A stretch of 64,000 nucleotides of DNA, taken from Bondarzewia mesenterica. Its lineage: Eukaryota > Basidiomycota > Agaricomycetes > Russulales > Bondarzewiaceae. This document shows, piece by piece, positions 10,513 to 20,942 of the stretch. A program made the translations under genes and the position numbers. The stretch's first letter is position 1, and each line of letters opens with the position of its first letter. The stretch is taken from positions 1 to 64,000 of the forward strand of contig SGPL01000121.1 of the NCBI GenBank assembly GCA_004802705.1. The letters run 5' to 3'. Below the pieces are notes generated by a model. That model made no database searches. It was not told where the DNA came from and saw only the letters and a program-made list of their open reading frames with translations.

Positions 10513-11425
10513 TAGGACCGTCAAAATGAACACCCAAATTTGTGAGCAGACTAGAATATTTTCTTACACTTCAAAATGGGAAAAAAATTGGAAAAAAATT
10601 GAACAATCAAATTATACATATGTAAAGTATTTTAGAAAAAAAGATATGCAGTGAGAAGACTATCCAAACTATATAAGCACACTATCTGGTGTGCCTGTTA
10701 TCCACCAACGTGACCTTTTTCGCTCCACTCGCTCCATTGTCTTTCTGCCCTGCTCCGCGACCGTGTTGCAGGACTTGCCGCTATAGCTGTGCAGTGTTGT
10801 TTTTGCCTTCTGCTCTGCTCTGTGATCTTTTTTTGGCTCCATGGTCTTTCTTCCTTGCTCCGTAACCGTGCAGCAGGACTTGCTGTTGTGGCTGTGCAGT
10901 GTCATTTGTGCTGTCAAAATAAGCGAGGGTGGCAGGTTGTGGCATACCCCACCAAAACGAACACATGCTGCAGCAGCCGTGTATGGTTTAACTTACATAA
11001 TCAGACATGTATGCCTAATTGTCCTCTTCCTTATCATCACTGCTGTCTGGCTCCTTTGTACTACTATCTGAACTCATCCTATTCCCTCCAATGTTGTCTT
11101 GAATACCCCAGCAACTAGAGACCAGTGATAGAATGCAGGTTTTGTTGATTGTAAGGCACACTATCAATACACTATCACATGACCACAGAGCTCACATAAG
11201 CAACCAATTTTGGGAAGAATGTGCTTAGCATGAGTGTCNTTTCAAAACAGACATATATCTGTTGATAGCTATATCAATACCTCATGGATCACTCTAATTC
11301 TTGGCTAGGTCTTAGTTGGTATTGTTATCTCAATTGTCATATTTTTTTCTGGACAGAAAAGCAAGCAGCGAGTGAAATACTGTAGGGTGTTCGTTTTGAT
11401 AGGGGTGTTCGTTTTGACGGTCCTA
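10513..11425. mobile_element. Non-autonomous DNA transposon (MITE-like) with TA target site
   Basis: The left end (10513-10535) starts TAGGACCGTCAAAATGAACA and the right end (11403-11425) is its reverse complement, with one mismatch in 23 bases. If the outer TA on each side is the target duplication, this fits Tc1/mariner-type insertion. A second copy of the terminal motif lies just inside the right end (11385-11399), and a shorter one (CAAAACGAACAC) is internal at 10953-10964. A unit of about 68 bp is duplicated at 10731-10798 and 10836-10904. The interior is AT-rich at the left and has no recognisable transposase. On the minus strand a short frame ends in an acidic Ser/Asp tail (SSDSSTKEPDSSDDKEEDN, about 11075-11020), which may be residual coding sequence. 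One N is at 11239. Confidence 0.75.
10731..10904 (-). repeat. Internal duplication within the transposon, coding-like on the minus strand
   Basis: Two units of about 68 bp, spaced 105 bp apart, share one minus-strand frame (stop at 10669). They read TLHSHNSKSCCTVTEQGRKT and TLHSYSGKSCNTVAEQGRKT, each followed by ME. The frame and several residues are kept although the DNA has diverged. Function is unknown. Confidence 0.55.
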
Positions 11426-11429
11426 CACT

Positions 11430-11809
11430 GTAGGTCTTGCGTGCCTTCTCCTCGAGGCGGCCATTTCACAGAATCCCAGGACAGAGCGTGAGCGTCATAT
11501 ATGACAATCCCAACTCTGCCTGGATACGAAATTGGTTAGGACGAAGGTCTTGAGGGCAGGGAAGTCGAAGAGGACGCGTTCTTGAACCAGAGGGTGTTTG
11601 CCGCTGAGTCTGTGACATAGATTACATAACAAAATGTATGTGTGCCTTAGTGTTTGAAGTTAGAGTGTGACGGTGACGGTGACGAGACCAGCTCAGCGTC
11701 CAACGACGCCATCTCCCGCTCTGCCCGTCCAGTGTGTTCTCTCTCTTTGCAATCTCAGAGTTTCTCACAATGATTCGTTGTCTTCGACAGAACTCTCCCG
11801 TAGGTCAAG
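11430..11809. other. Upstream region of the Rab gene
   Basis: Non-coding sequence between the transposon-like element and the Rab start. It contains a GACGGT-type repeat near 11668 (GTGACGGTGACGGTGACG) and a pyrimidine-rich stretch before the ATG. No TATA box is obvious. Confidence 0.4.
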
Positions 11810-12782
11810 ATGCCTCCCCCTCACTATGACTTCCTTATCAAGGTCTGTGCTCTGAACGTTTCCTGTCGATGCCTCACATCTGACTTCTGTGTAGCTTCTT
11901 CTCATTGGTGATTCTGGTGAGTACTTGGTGCTTGTTTTGTATTCCATCCGAATAGTGCTAATCCAACGTCTGGATACTCACAAATCGTACGCAGGTGTTG
12001 GCAAATCATGCTTACTGCTACGCTTTTGCGACGACGCATGGACGCCTTCCTTCATTACGACAATCGGCATAGACTTTAAGATCAGGACTATAGAACTTGA
12101 TGGAAAGCGTATCAAGCTGCAAATTGTTCGTTCTCTTACCTCTTAGTCTACGAGAAAATGGCTAACTCGAGTGCTGATGGCGGCGCTCAGTGGGATACGG
12201 CAGGCCAAGAACGATTCCGCACCATTACCACGGCATATTATCGCGGTGCAATGGGCATCCTCCTCGTGTACGATGTCACCGACGAGCGATCATTCAATAG
12301 TGCGTTTCTTCTTTCTCTTATCCTTCAATACAAACTCTACCCCACTCCGCTCTCTCTCCCTCTGATTGTCGTGGATGCCAAAACAGACATCCGGACCTGG
12401 CACGCGAATATTGAGCAGCACGCTTCGGAAGGTGTCAACAAGATTCTCATTGGAAACAAATCGGACTGGACGGACAAGAAGGCGGTGACGGAAGAGCAGG
12501 GCCGCGCGCTTGCAGACGAGCTCGGTATTCGTTTTATGGAGACCTCGGCAAAGATCAATGAGGGCGTCGAGGAGGCGTTCTTCACTCTTGCACGGTACAT
12601 TGTTTCCACCGTCATCGTTATCGAGGTTGCTAACGCGTCGTTGTCCTTGCAGGGATATTAAAGCACGTTTGATAGACTCGCAGGCCGATGCGGCAGGCGC
12701 ACCTGGCGGTGTCTCCGGCGCTGACGGATCCGTCAAGGTCAATCAACCTGCGACGCAGACCGCCACCGGGTGCTGTTCATAG
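11810..12782 (+). CDS. SEC4: Sec4/Rab8-family small GTPase
   Basis: Rab GTPase for tethering of post-Golgi secretory vesicles at the plasma membrane. Six exons, phases checked: 11810-11842, 11895-11916, 11995-12125, 12191-12299, 12387-12594 and 12653-12782, giving 210 residues. Motifs: P-loop GDSGVGKSC, split by the second intron; switch [15 protein letters not shown], matching Sec4/Rab8/Ypt2; [15 protein letters not shown] (family NKxD); and ETSAK. The C-terminus is TGCCS, a CCX prenylation signal where yeast Sec4 ends in CC. The start [11 protein letters not shown] is the first ATG in frame with LLLIGDSG. It converges on ARP5, with 377 bp between stops. The symbol rests on switch I and the overall pattern; another Rab8-like paralogue is possible but unlikely. 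Confidence 0.93.
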
Positions 12783-13159
12783 ATCTGGATGCTGTCTTCG
12801 TCATCGCTTGCGTGCTTTACTATTGTGGGATCAGTGTAACCCTGTACATACGCACCCATCTGCTTGCTTTCTACCTGGACCTAGATGGTTCTGCGTCAGC
12901 CCATTGTTCCCGTCGTTCTACACTGTTCTTGACTTCCCTTATGTGCATCCATCCCCGTTTCGATCTCTTGCAACTTACTTAGGCCTTCTTCCCATTTCTT
13001 ACATCTGTAATGCATGCCAAGGACAATTACGTCGAAAACAGGGTCCTGGATGGAGCTCACACCGAAGGAATGAATAGAGCATTCTATTGGAAATGCGAAT
13101 TCCACAGGGCATCCATCCTTACTGAAACAAGACTTGAGGAAATGCGATATGTATGTGCA
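12783..13159. other. Convergent intergenic region
   Basis: Shared 3' region of the Rab gene (+) and ARP5 (-). It should hold both UTRs. No additional gene is supported. Confidence 0.5.
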
Positions 13160-16100
13160 TCAATCAACGAAACTCGCATTCCAGTTCCCACCCCACCACC
13201 GCCGAATCCTCTCTCCGCCCCACTCCTCGTACTCGGCCTTGGACACCCCGACGCGTGCAAATGCGTCCGTCTGCGCAAACTCGGCCATCCCGCGCCACGC
13301 GTCGAGTGCGGGATCCGCGGCGCGGACGATCGACAGCGGCATCTCCGGCGGGAGGATCGGGCGCAGTGTCGCCTGGAGGCGCTCGATAAAGCCCGGGATT
13401 TGAGCAGGCGCACCGGTAAGGAAGACGTTCTGTTGTTTGTGAAGAGGTTTAAAAAAACGAAAGGAGTAATAAATGGCAATTCCAGGATCATGAGATGCGA
13501 CATACCTTGACCATTCGTCCTTGTTCGGCCATGAAGAATGTAGCTAGCACGTTCTGCATCACCTCTCCCAGCCCGGCCGAGTCGACGCCTGCCATGCTAG
13601 GCGAGAACCACGCTTCGCAGACGCGCCAGCGTTCTGTGCTCAGATGTATCCGTGCCTTTCCTGAAACCCAGCCCATTAGCACAAGAGGGATTTAAACCGA
13701 GGAGATGGCGTACCTTCAACGTCCCCGGCTTCGTACTGCGGCCGGAACGCTGAAATGAGTGCCGACCGCTGGCTCGAAATGGCCGCGTGTGTGTGCTCGA
13801 CCCCGAATGTCGGGTCGTACGTGAGCAGCTTTTGCTCGACCGTCTGCAACTGCACCAAATCGTCTTCTTCGTCCGAGGAAGGCGCAGTTGTGTTCTTTGT
13901 CGGTCGTCAGACACTAAGGGAAGTCGAACAACGTGAGGGGAAGGGAGGAAAACGTACAATTTTACGATAGATGGCCCAGTCGGCATCATCGGCGCCGAAC
14001 GTGTCCTCTGACGACGAAACGAAAGATGTCTATCAGATTGCTTGAGTGCGATGAGATGTAGAGCAAACCTCCTCCACCCTTCCTCCTCTTCTTGGGTACA
14101 CGGTCGTCCGCCGCCAATGACGCGATGCTCTTCATCCGCGCCATGCTCACCGCGCTCTTTCTATCGCTTAGCGCGACTTTGCGCCTACTGCGCTCTTTAA
14201 TTCGATTCATGATCGCCTTTGCAGTGGTGGGATGAGTGAGACGTTCAGCAAGTAATAAGAGCGATGAGGGAAGTGCACCTCTTGGTCTTTCCGCAGCTTT
14301 TCCGCCCATCCTGCCAGATCCCGCTCCCGCTCCTCAAACTCCTTCTTCTCTTCCGCCTCCCGCTCCTCCCGCTCTCGTTCTTTTTCTCTGCGTGCTCTTG
14401 CGCGCGCTTCAAAGCCGGCTTTCATTAACTTTTGCTTGCGCTTCTCTTTCAGGCTTTCTTCGTCGAGCTGCGGTTACCGTATGAGGAGGAGGGATGGATG
14501 ACCAAAAAAAAGATCAGGGACATACATCTGCGTCTGGGACGTCGACGAGCGGAAAGGAGGGTTCTTCCTTTGAGCTTCATGTCAGAATAGGTGAGAGTAA
14601 AGTAGAGGGTGACACGGACAATGGTTTCATCCCCTTCCGCCTCCTTTTTCCGCGCTTTCTTTAGGTCAGCTTCAAGTTTTTTGATGTCCTGGTCTAGAGC
14701 AGCCTCGTCACTAAAGCCTTCCGTCTGAATAGTGGTCTACAGGGGAAGATGTGAAATCTTTGCATTTGCCAAACAAAAGGATGGATTGCGCACCTGCCAT
14801 TCTCGTTTAGTTTCCTCCTCCTTTCTCTCTTTCAAGCGTATCAGATACAGCAGATTGTATTCCTTCTCCACTAACTGCAATGGCCATGTATCAACATTCA
14901 TACATATTGCATTGAATAAGAACAGGTGGACCCACTTTGCCTAGCCGTGCCTTGGCTGCTATTTCCTGCAATCTGCGGCCTTGTTCCTTTCGCTTCTCCT
15001 GTGCCCGCGCGAGCTCCTCTGCCGACTTCTCCTCGGTCACCGGTAGGACGAAGGGGAACTGAACAATGCGCTCTACGGCGCGAAGCTCGACGGGGTCGCG
15101 CAGGCGGCGGAGGAGCGCTTGGTAGTCAGGCGCCACTTCGCAGAAAGTTTGCATCATCCACTGAGCATCGTGAGACGTTAGTAATAAGGGTAGCGGATCA
15201 GGGGAGGAGAGACGTGTACTAACGTTGGTTTGAGAGGGTGGAACACGTGTGGTGAATGTGGGGTACTTGAGCTGGATGAGTTTGAGGAGATACTCTGTGG
15301 ATTGCTGCGCGCCCCATGGTATCCTGTGTGTCTCGTTATTCTACACGTATACTTGGGATTTACATAAACTCGAAATGCTCCAAATCTTCGTGATGCAGAC
15401 AGAATTCGAACAGAAACTCAGAGGCAATCTTGAATTCAACACTCGTTACAGTGCGTTGCGAAACCCCGTAACGAAGGCTCGGTGAGACTATGATGCACAA
15501 TTTCATCGAACCGAATGGCAACATGGATCAGGCCGATATTCGACCGATCCAGGACCCACAGGTGCCCGCCAAATGAACGGGGAAACAGGCCAAGTCATGA
15601 TATAGCCTCCCCGTAACAACATCAAGAGGCATACACCTGACATGGTCCGAGGAATTACGGTCTTGTGAGGAATTACGGATGAAGGCTAGGAATTCGGGAA
15701 TTATTGGAGTAGCCACCCGAATTGCCTCAGAGATGAGATGTCTGAACGACTGAAGAATACTTCGCTAATATGTCGATCATTTAATTTGATTCTCGAATTG
15801 CCTCCGAATGATTTGCCAAGTTCTGTCTGGATCGCGACGAGCGAACATGACGCACTTACCGCTTTGCCTGGCTCATGATGCCCTTTCCGTGGAGCATGGG
15901 GATGACAGAGGTGGACGCAGTGTTAAAGGAGACAATGAGGCCGTTCGCTGTGAATGGCGATGATGCAGGTGTTGGGATGTTGTTGTGATAGAATGACATG
16001 ACAGAGTCGACAGCGAAAGCAAGGGATGGAACGGAGTAGAGCTCGAACATGAGCTCCGATGTCACTGCATGTGATGTGTCATTCGACATGTGCCTTCCAA

Positions 16101-16628
16101 TGCAGTATAACAAAGAGACAACGTACGAGCCCGGGAATGCAATGGCGACGCTAGGCGCTCGGTCATAAGCACAGGATGGTTCACAGTGGGCGTGTCTATG
16201 CCCAATTGTATGAATGTATAGTCTAATGCATGCTCCTACTCACGTTAAAGACGCGCCCCATTAGTCTGATACAATCTTTCATCTGACGGTGTAGAGACTA
16301 AAGAGCCAACACTCACTAACGCGTCGAAATTCAGCAGCACATCCCCTTCCCAAGGTGTACGTACCTGCCCTCGCGCCCCGCTTTCTGCCTCGAATGCCTC
16401 GCCAAACAGTAGGAGCTGCCGCCCCTGCTTGCGCTCTTTATATTTGGCGACAGCATTGGGCGTCGTGTGTGGGGTGTTGGAAGTGGAGAAGCCGAAGCGG
16501 AGGGTGCTGGACCCATTGTCGATGATGAGCGGGGTATGCGAGTCGCGGTGAGGCTCGTATGAGTCCGGGATGGGGATTCTGGGTTGCGGGATAACTGGAA
16601 GATAAGTAACGTTGAGCTCGGTGGTCAT
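13160..16628 (-). CDS. ARP5: Actin-related protein 5, INO80 chromatin remodelling subunit
   Basis: Nuclear actin-related protein that with Ies6 couples the INO80 ATPase to nucleosome sliding. The N-terminus from MTTELNVTYLPVIPQPR leads into the actin ATP-loop region IIDNGSSTLRFGF. Next come ELMFELYSVPSLAFAVDSVMSF and the second phosphate-loop region GLIVSFNTASTSVIPMLHGK. The long charged insertion typical of Arp5 follows: EKSAEELARAQEKRKEQGRR, then RARREKEREREEREAEEKKE and RIKERSRRKVALSDRKSAVS. The actin fold resumes with RIHLSTERWRVCEAWFSPSM, NVFLTGAPAQIPGFIERLQA and the end WGGERIRRWWGGNWNASFVD. Many short introns. One intron (about 15323-15857) is roughly 535 nt, ten times its neighbours, between QAKR and IPWGAQQSTEYLL. 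An in-frame ATG at 16742 exists, but 16628 fits the family better. Confidence 0.92.
15323..15857 (-). other. Oversized ARP5 intron, possible old insertion
   Basis: Exons on both sides join in frame (GKGIMSQAKR to IPWGAQQ), so the splice is well supported. Other introns in the gene are mostly 50-90 nt. The inside has direct repeats such as GAGGAATTACGG (twice near 15652-15677) and related GAATTGCCTC motifs, but no clear terminal inverted repeats, so an insertion is possible rather than shown. Confidence 0.5.
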
Positions 16629-17640
16629 GGTGCGTGTTAAGGGGCCGAGGACATGAGAGGAGAGAAGACGTGAACAATGACCCGTAACATGCAGTGAGGA
16701 ACTTGGCGCCAGCAACTTGGCGAAGTGAGCACCACTATCCAATTTTAAAGACTAGACTCCAGAGTCCAGTCGTAGGAGTTCACATTAGCTCCGTTATACA
16801 GGACTACAAGCGCTACCATTTCTATCGACTCCCATCGATGGCATCGATATTATCACAGCACGCCTCGTTTATTGCATCTCCCTTGCTATGAAAACGTCGC
16901 AACCATTGATTGAATCTCTGGATATGTACTCAGGCATCAAACCATAGAGCAGTGAAGGCGCGGTATGTCTTGAATCAACCTGAAACTGCAACGAGCTCAT
17001 CACCTTCCATTTCAAACAGTAGCAGACGTCCAGCGGGTCCGACACATGTCATCTGGGGACTCTGGAAACGAGGAAACAACTAGATTTTCGGTTGGAGCAG
17101 TCAGTAATTCCTGTTCCTGTGAAACAGGGACAGGTCTTCATTTCATTATTCCCATAGCCTTCATGAAGAAATACCAGACTCACCACACTCAAAGCCGCGA
17201 TGGGATCATCGCCTGTCATGCTCTGTCACGTGCATCCGCGTCAGACTGCAGTGGGAGGGATATTTGAAAAGCACTCATGATCAAGGATCGTAGCGTGCAG
17301 CGTTTGAGGACCGAAAAGCACTTCAGAATATCCATGCCTAGAATTTAATTCAATAGGAGGAAAGTGAGATGCTATCAATCCGTATAGGAACAATTTATGC
17401 ATTTTTGAAGAGCAAAATCGGGAAAACTAGATCTCGCCCCCTACAAAGTAATCAATACAGAATATTCCTGTTCCTTCTAATAATGCTCAAGTGACATGCA
17501 GGTTAGTTGCCTGCGTTGGGCAGGCGTAGCGGAGACAAATTTGGGTGAGATTCTTTATTACAGAACTATACATTGTATATCCTGGTCATCGTTACAGTCC
17601 TATGCGGGGCAACACAACAGCGTTTGAAACCCTGACATTC
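16629..17640. other. Intergenic, no gene supported
   Basis: Upstream of ARP5. Only short unrelated frames are present. It should carry the ARP5 promoter. Confidence 0.45.
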
Positions 17641-17659
17641 CAAATCCACTATCCATGTT

Positions 17660-18460
17660 CAACCTTTCCAAAGGAACAAAAATGAGCTTGTCAGGCTGTC
17701 CGAAGAATTATGGTGTAGATAGCGGTGTCCTCGGGACGTGGGGTGCGTGAACATCAGCTGGGGGACTACAATGGCTCGAGCAAGCACCACCGGTAGCAGG
17801 TCTCCAACAGAAGCCTCGACTCTCCTCGACTGTGAAACTTGACTGGTAGTCCGTGATATAGAGAAACCAGACGGCCAGCTCAAAGGAGAGGGGAAAGCCT
17901 TCCTGCCGTCTAGGGGTTAGAGAAATAGCAAATGGGATCATAACCGTCCACTGGCAAGTCCAACCCGCCACAATCGAGGCATAGCAGGCTAGATTCAAGA
18001 GGAGAGAGGCTGGAAAGCTGGGAAGGGGGGACAAAAGGAACCGAAACTTGATGCACATGCGAGCAGAGTAGATGGACAAATCACCATCAAAGCAAAAATA
18101 GGACCCTTTGATCTACTGAAAACTGCACTGAGTACTGGGCAATTGAGCCTCAAGCACTAGCCCCAAAGTTTCGAAATTTCAGGCCAAAGCATGCTCCACC
18201 TAAGTCATTGGCTGCTAGCCATGATTCTGCATGATCATCATTGACAGGCCGGTGCCACCTACCATGTAATGTCGCGTTAAACGTGGCTTAGACTCTGGAG
18301 GAACATTCAGACGAACAGACCAGCACAAACCATGAATCTTGGACGAACGAGAGCAATCGGGAAAACGCCGACGCACGTCGGTAAGGACATCTGATTCATC
18401 GAGGCAATTCTTTAAGGTTCCAGCTTCAGCATAGGAATGTGGGATGAATTACGGAGAGCG
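17660..18460 (-). other. Weak coding signal, unidentified
   Basis: The minus strand has several protein-like stretches, but no convincing gene model could be joined. One at about 18405-18265 reads LDESDVLTDVRRRFPDCSRS and continues to RLNVPPESKPRLTRHYM before a GTAGGT donor. Another at about 18000-17800 reads SLLLNLACYASIVAGWTCQW, hydrophobic enough for a membrane helix. The two may belong to one small membrane protein gene or to none. No family is recognised. Confidence 0.25.
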
Positions 18461-18789
18461 AGACACCTTGCAAATAAGGTAATCAGCTGGTGGAAGATGA
18501 GACGTGAATATTACCTACGAGAAGACGGAAGCGTAGCGTAGCAAATCGATCGCCCTGAGCGGACCTAGTAGAGCTACAAGCAAACAGCTAACTTATTTAA
18601 TAACAAGACAACAAGATGAGTACTTAGAACTATGCGGGGCTGTAATTTATATGTCACAACAGCGTTAAATTACGACGGATAAAAAAATGCAGATCAGCAA
18701 CCAGCATGTCCAAAGCATTATGGACGATAATATCATACACAGGTTTGAAAGTCAGGTCCACGTTCGAGTCGTGAATTGATCCACCTGTA

Positions 18790-20793
18790 TCACCGCCGCG
18801 ATCGTGTACTCCTGCCCATTGATGCGCGTGAGCTCTCGAACCGCGCCCGAATTTCGGCATATCCCTCGCGGTCGACGCGATGGACGTAATAAGACCCAGG
18901 GTCACCATGCCATGAGACATAGCCTTTGCGGTATTTGTGTTCCGACACGTCAAAGATTGCGGAGATGTCGTCTATGTTGCGCTCAGTGAGTCGTGCGTTG
19001 GGAGACACGAAGTGCGCGAGAGATATGACGAGGGCGCCTTCTTTGAGATCCAAGAATTTTGGACGAATTGCTTCGTTTACTATGTGAGACGAAACCCGAT
19101 TGCCTGAGTTTACGCAACACGAAAGAAAGTAGGGTAACATACGTTTCTCGTCGAAGGCCTTGTTGTTGACAAGGACGACGTCGGCTTTGCTCATGAGCTC
19201 GGACACCCGCTCACTCTCCAGCATATTACCCTCCACCAACTCGACGTTGCCCATACTGACACCCCACATCTTCGCCCGAGTCATCATCTGGGCCCTCTGT
19301 CCCCTCGCAATATCTGCCGGAGAAGGCATAAACTCAATTCCAAACGCATCGCACCCACTCTGAAGTGCAGCCTGCAATACTACGTTGCCGACCCCACAAC
19401 CGAGATCAAGTAGCAACATACCGGGTCGAAGACGGGAAAGGTGAATCAAGTCCGATATGAAGTCTGGGAGCAACTCTCCGTAGACATAGTTGGAAAAGGG
19501 TGGGTAATTCCCGAGTTCAGAGGTGCGGGGCCCAACAGTACGTTGATATGTCTCGTCAACAATACGCTTTGCAACCTTGGTTGGCAATCCCGAGGAAGCC
19601 CAGTTGCGCACGGCCTCTTTCAAGGCATTAGGTATAAGGGGTGCAAAGGGGTCGGAAGGGAGAGGAGGGTATTTGAGATTGCGTAAAAGAGTGTTGATCT
19701 CGGCAAGTGTGGAGAGAAATAAGGGACCATCGCGCATGTGAATTGCCCTGCGAATGAGCCTGAGGTAGTCGGGTCTCTGAGGGTCGGATGAAAGGGGCGA
19801 AGATTCGTCCAAGGAGACAAGAGTGCTGGGTAGGGTACCAAACAATGCCCGTTGTGTGGGAGTGAGAAAATCTGCACACGCTTTTAGAAGAGCAGGCTGA
19901 TGGAATGCAACGCCACCTACGTTCTACAATCGTGTACAGAGAATGTTCAAGACACATGATAGGATTATAGTGGTCTGCGTCCTTAGGAGCGAGCAGAATG
20001 TACCTGTAGAGGATAAGTTGATAGAAAGTATGGAAGAACATGGCGAACCTACCTCTCAGATGCCCCTGTGTTAGGATACTCGAGTTCACCGACTGGATAA
20101 TCCGTGGGATGTGGCTCGAATGACTTGTCCGTTTTGTCCTTCGGGTTGCGGAAGTCTTAAGAAAAATATAAGACTTAAACGGAGCAAAGGAGAAAAACGA
20201 TACGAACATGCTGTGTAGACCGATATCCCCTTTTCTATGAGCTCCAAAACAACCATCTCATTGCTGCGAAAGGCCCCTCCCGGGCTGCCATCCTCCGGTG
20301 TATAGCAGTCTCTCGGTATTAGGTCGTCCGAACTACAAAGGACCGAGGCCGAACGGGACCTGCTCTGTCGGCTGAAAGGCTCAACTGAGGAGGGTGGAGA
20401 AGATCGCAGACGCGACGAAGCGCGCGACGAAGACGCCGAAGACGAGCTCGATGAGTCACTGGCGCGTTCCCTAGCTGGAGCGTCTGCGAAATTTGGACGC
20501 GATTTTTTCTTGCGCTGCTGGCCAGAATGTTTGGGAGCAGAGTCCTTGTCCGTGCGTTTGCGCTTCAAAGAGGGTTCATCCGATTCGGAATTGTTGGTTT
20601 TAGCAGATATGGCAGGAGGGTGTATGCTGACTGCAACTGAAGCCGCAGGGCTGGGCTTCTGCGTGACAGGACGCGGAACAGTCACAACGCGTCTTGTCAC
20701 TACGACAGCCGGAGTAGTGGAAGTTGAAGCCTTTGAAGCCTTTGAATTAGAGAAAAAACTGAATGGAGTAGCTTTTGGGGGAGGAGAGAGCAT
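18790..20793 (-). CDS. DOT1: Histone H3 lysine-79 methyltransferase
   Basis: Nucleosomal H3K79 methyltransferase of the DOT1 fold (not SET). The first exon gives a basic, Ser-rich disordered region (MLSPPPKATPFSFF, then PSLKRKRTDK and QQRKKKSRPNF) that probably binds nucleosomes. The catalytic core has NYPPFSNYVYGELLPDFISD, LLLDLGCGVGNVVLQAALQ (SAM-binding motif I), GCDAFGIEFMPSPADIARGQ, ADVVLVNNKAFDE, and FLDLKEGALVISLAHF. It ends YYVHRVDREGYAEIRARFES. An intron at 19080-19142 (63 nt) has no stop; removing it gives AFDEKLNEAIRPKF, matching the family. Start 20793 is chosen; an upstream in-frame ATG at 20871 would leave only about 70 bp to the divergent GCN20 gene. H3K79 methylation acts in silencing, checkpoint control and transcription elongation. 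Confidence 0.94.
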
Positions 20794-20942
20794 TGTTGTC
20801 GTGGAGAGGGGCAGAGCCGCACAGCAGCGTGAAAACAAGCCGGTGCCACGCGACGGCCATACACACAGCACCGTACCCTAACCTTAGCTTCAGTTTACTC
20901 TCTCCACCGGCCTTATCCTTTGTCTGAACGATTTCCTTGGCC
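20794..20942. promoter_or_regulatory. Divergent promoter, DOT1 / GCN20
   Basis: Only 149 bp separate the two start codons, so both promoters must lie here or overlap the coding ends. No TATA box is visible. A pyrimidine-rich stretch (TTTACTCTCTCCACC near 20891) lies on the GCN20 side. Confidence 0.6.

Noticed and set aside
18653..18953. Small minus-strand frame overlapping the DOT1 end
   Set aside because: Lies in another frame over the DOT1 C-terminus and 3' UTR; no motif.
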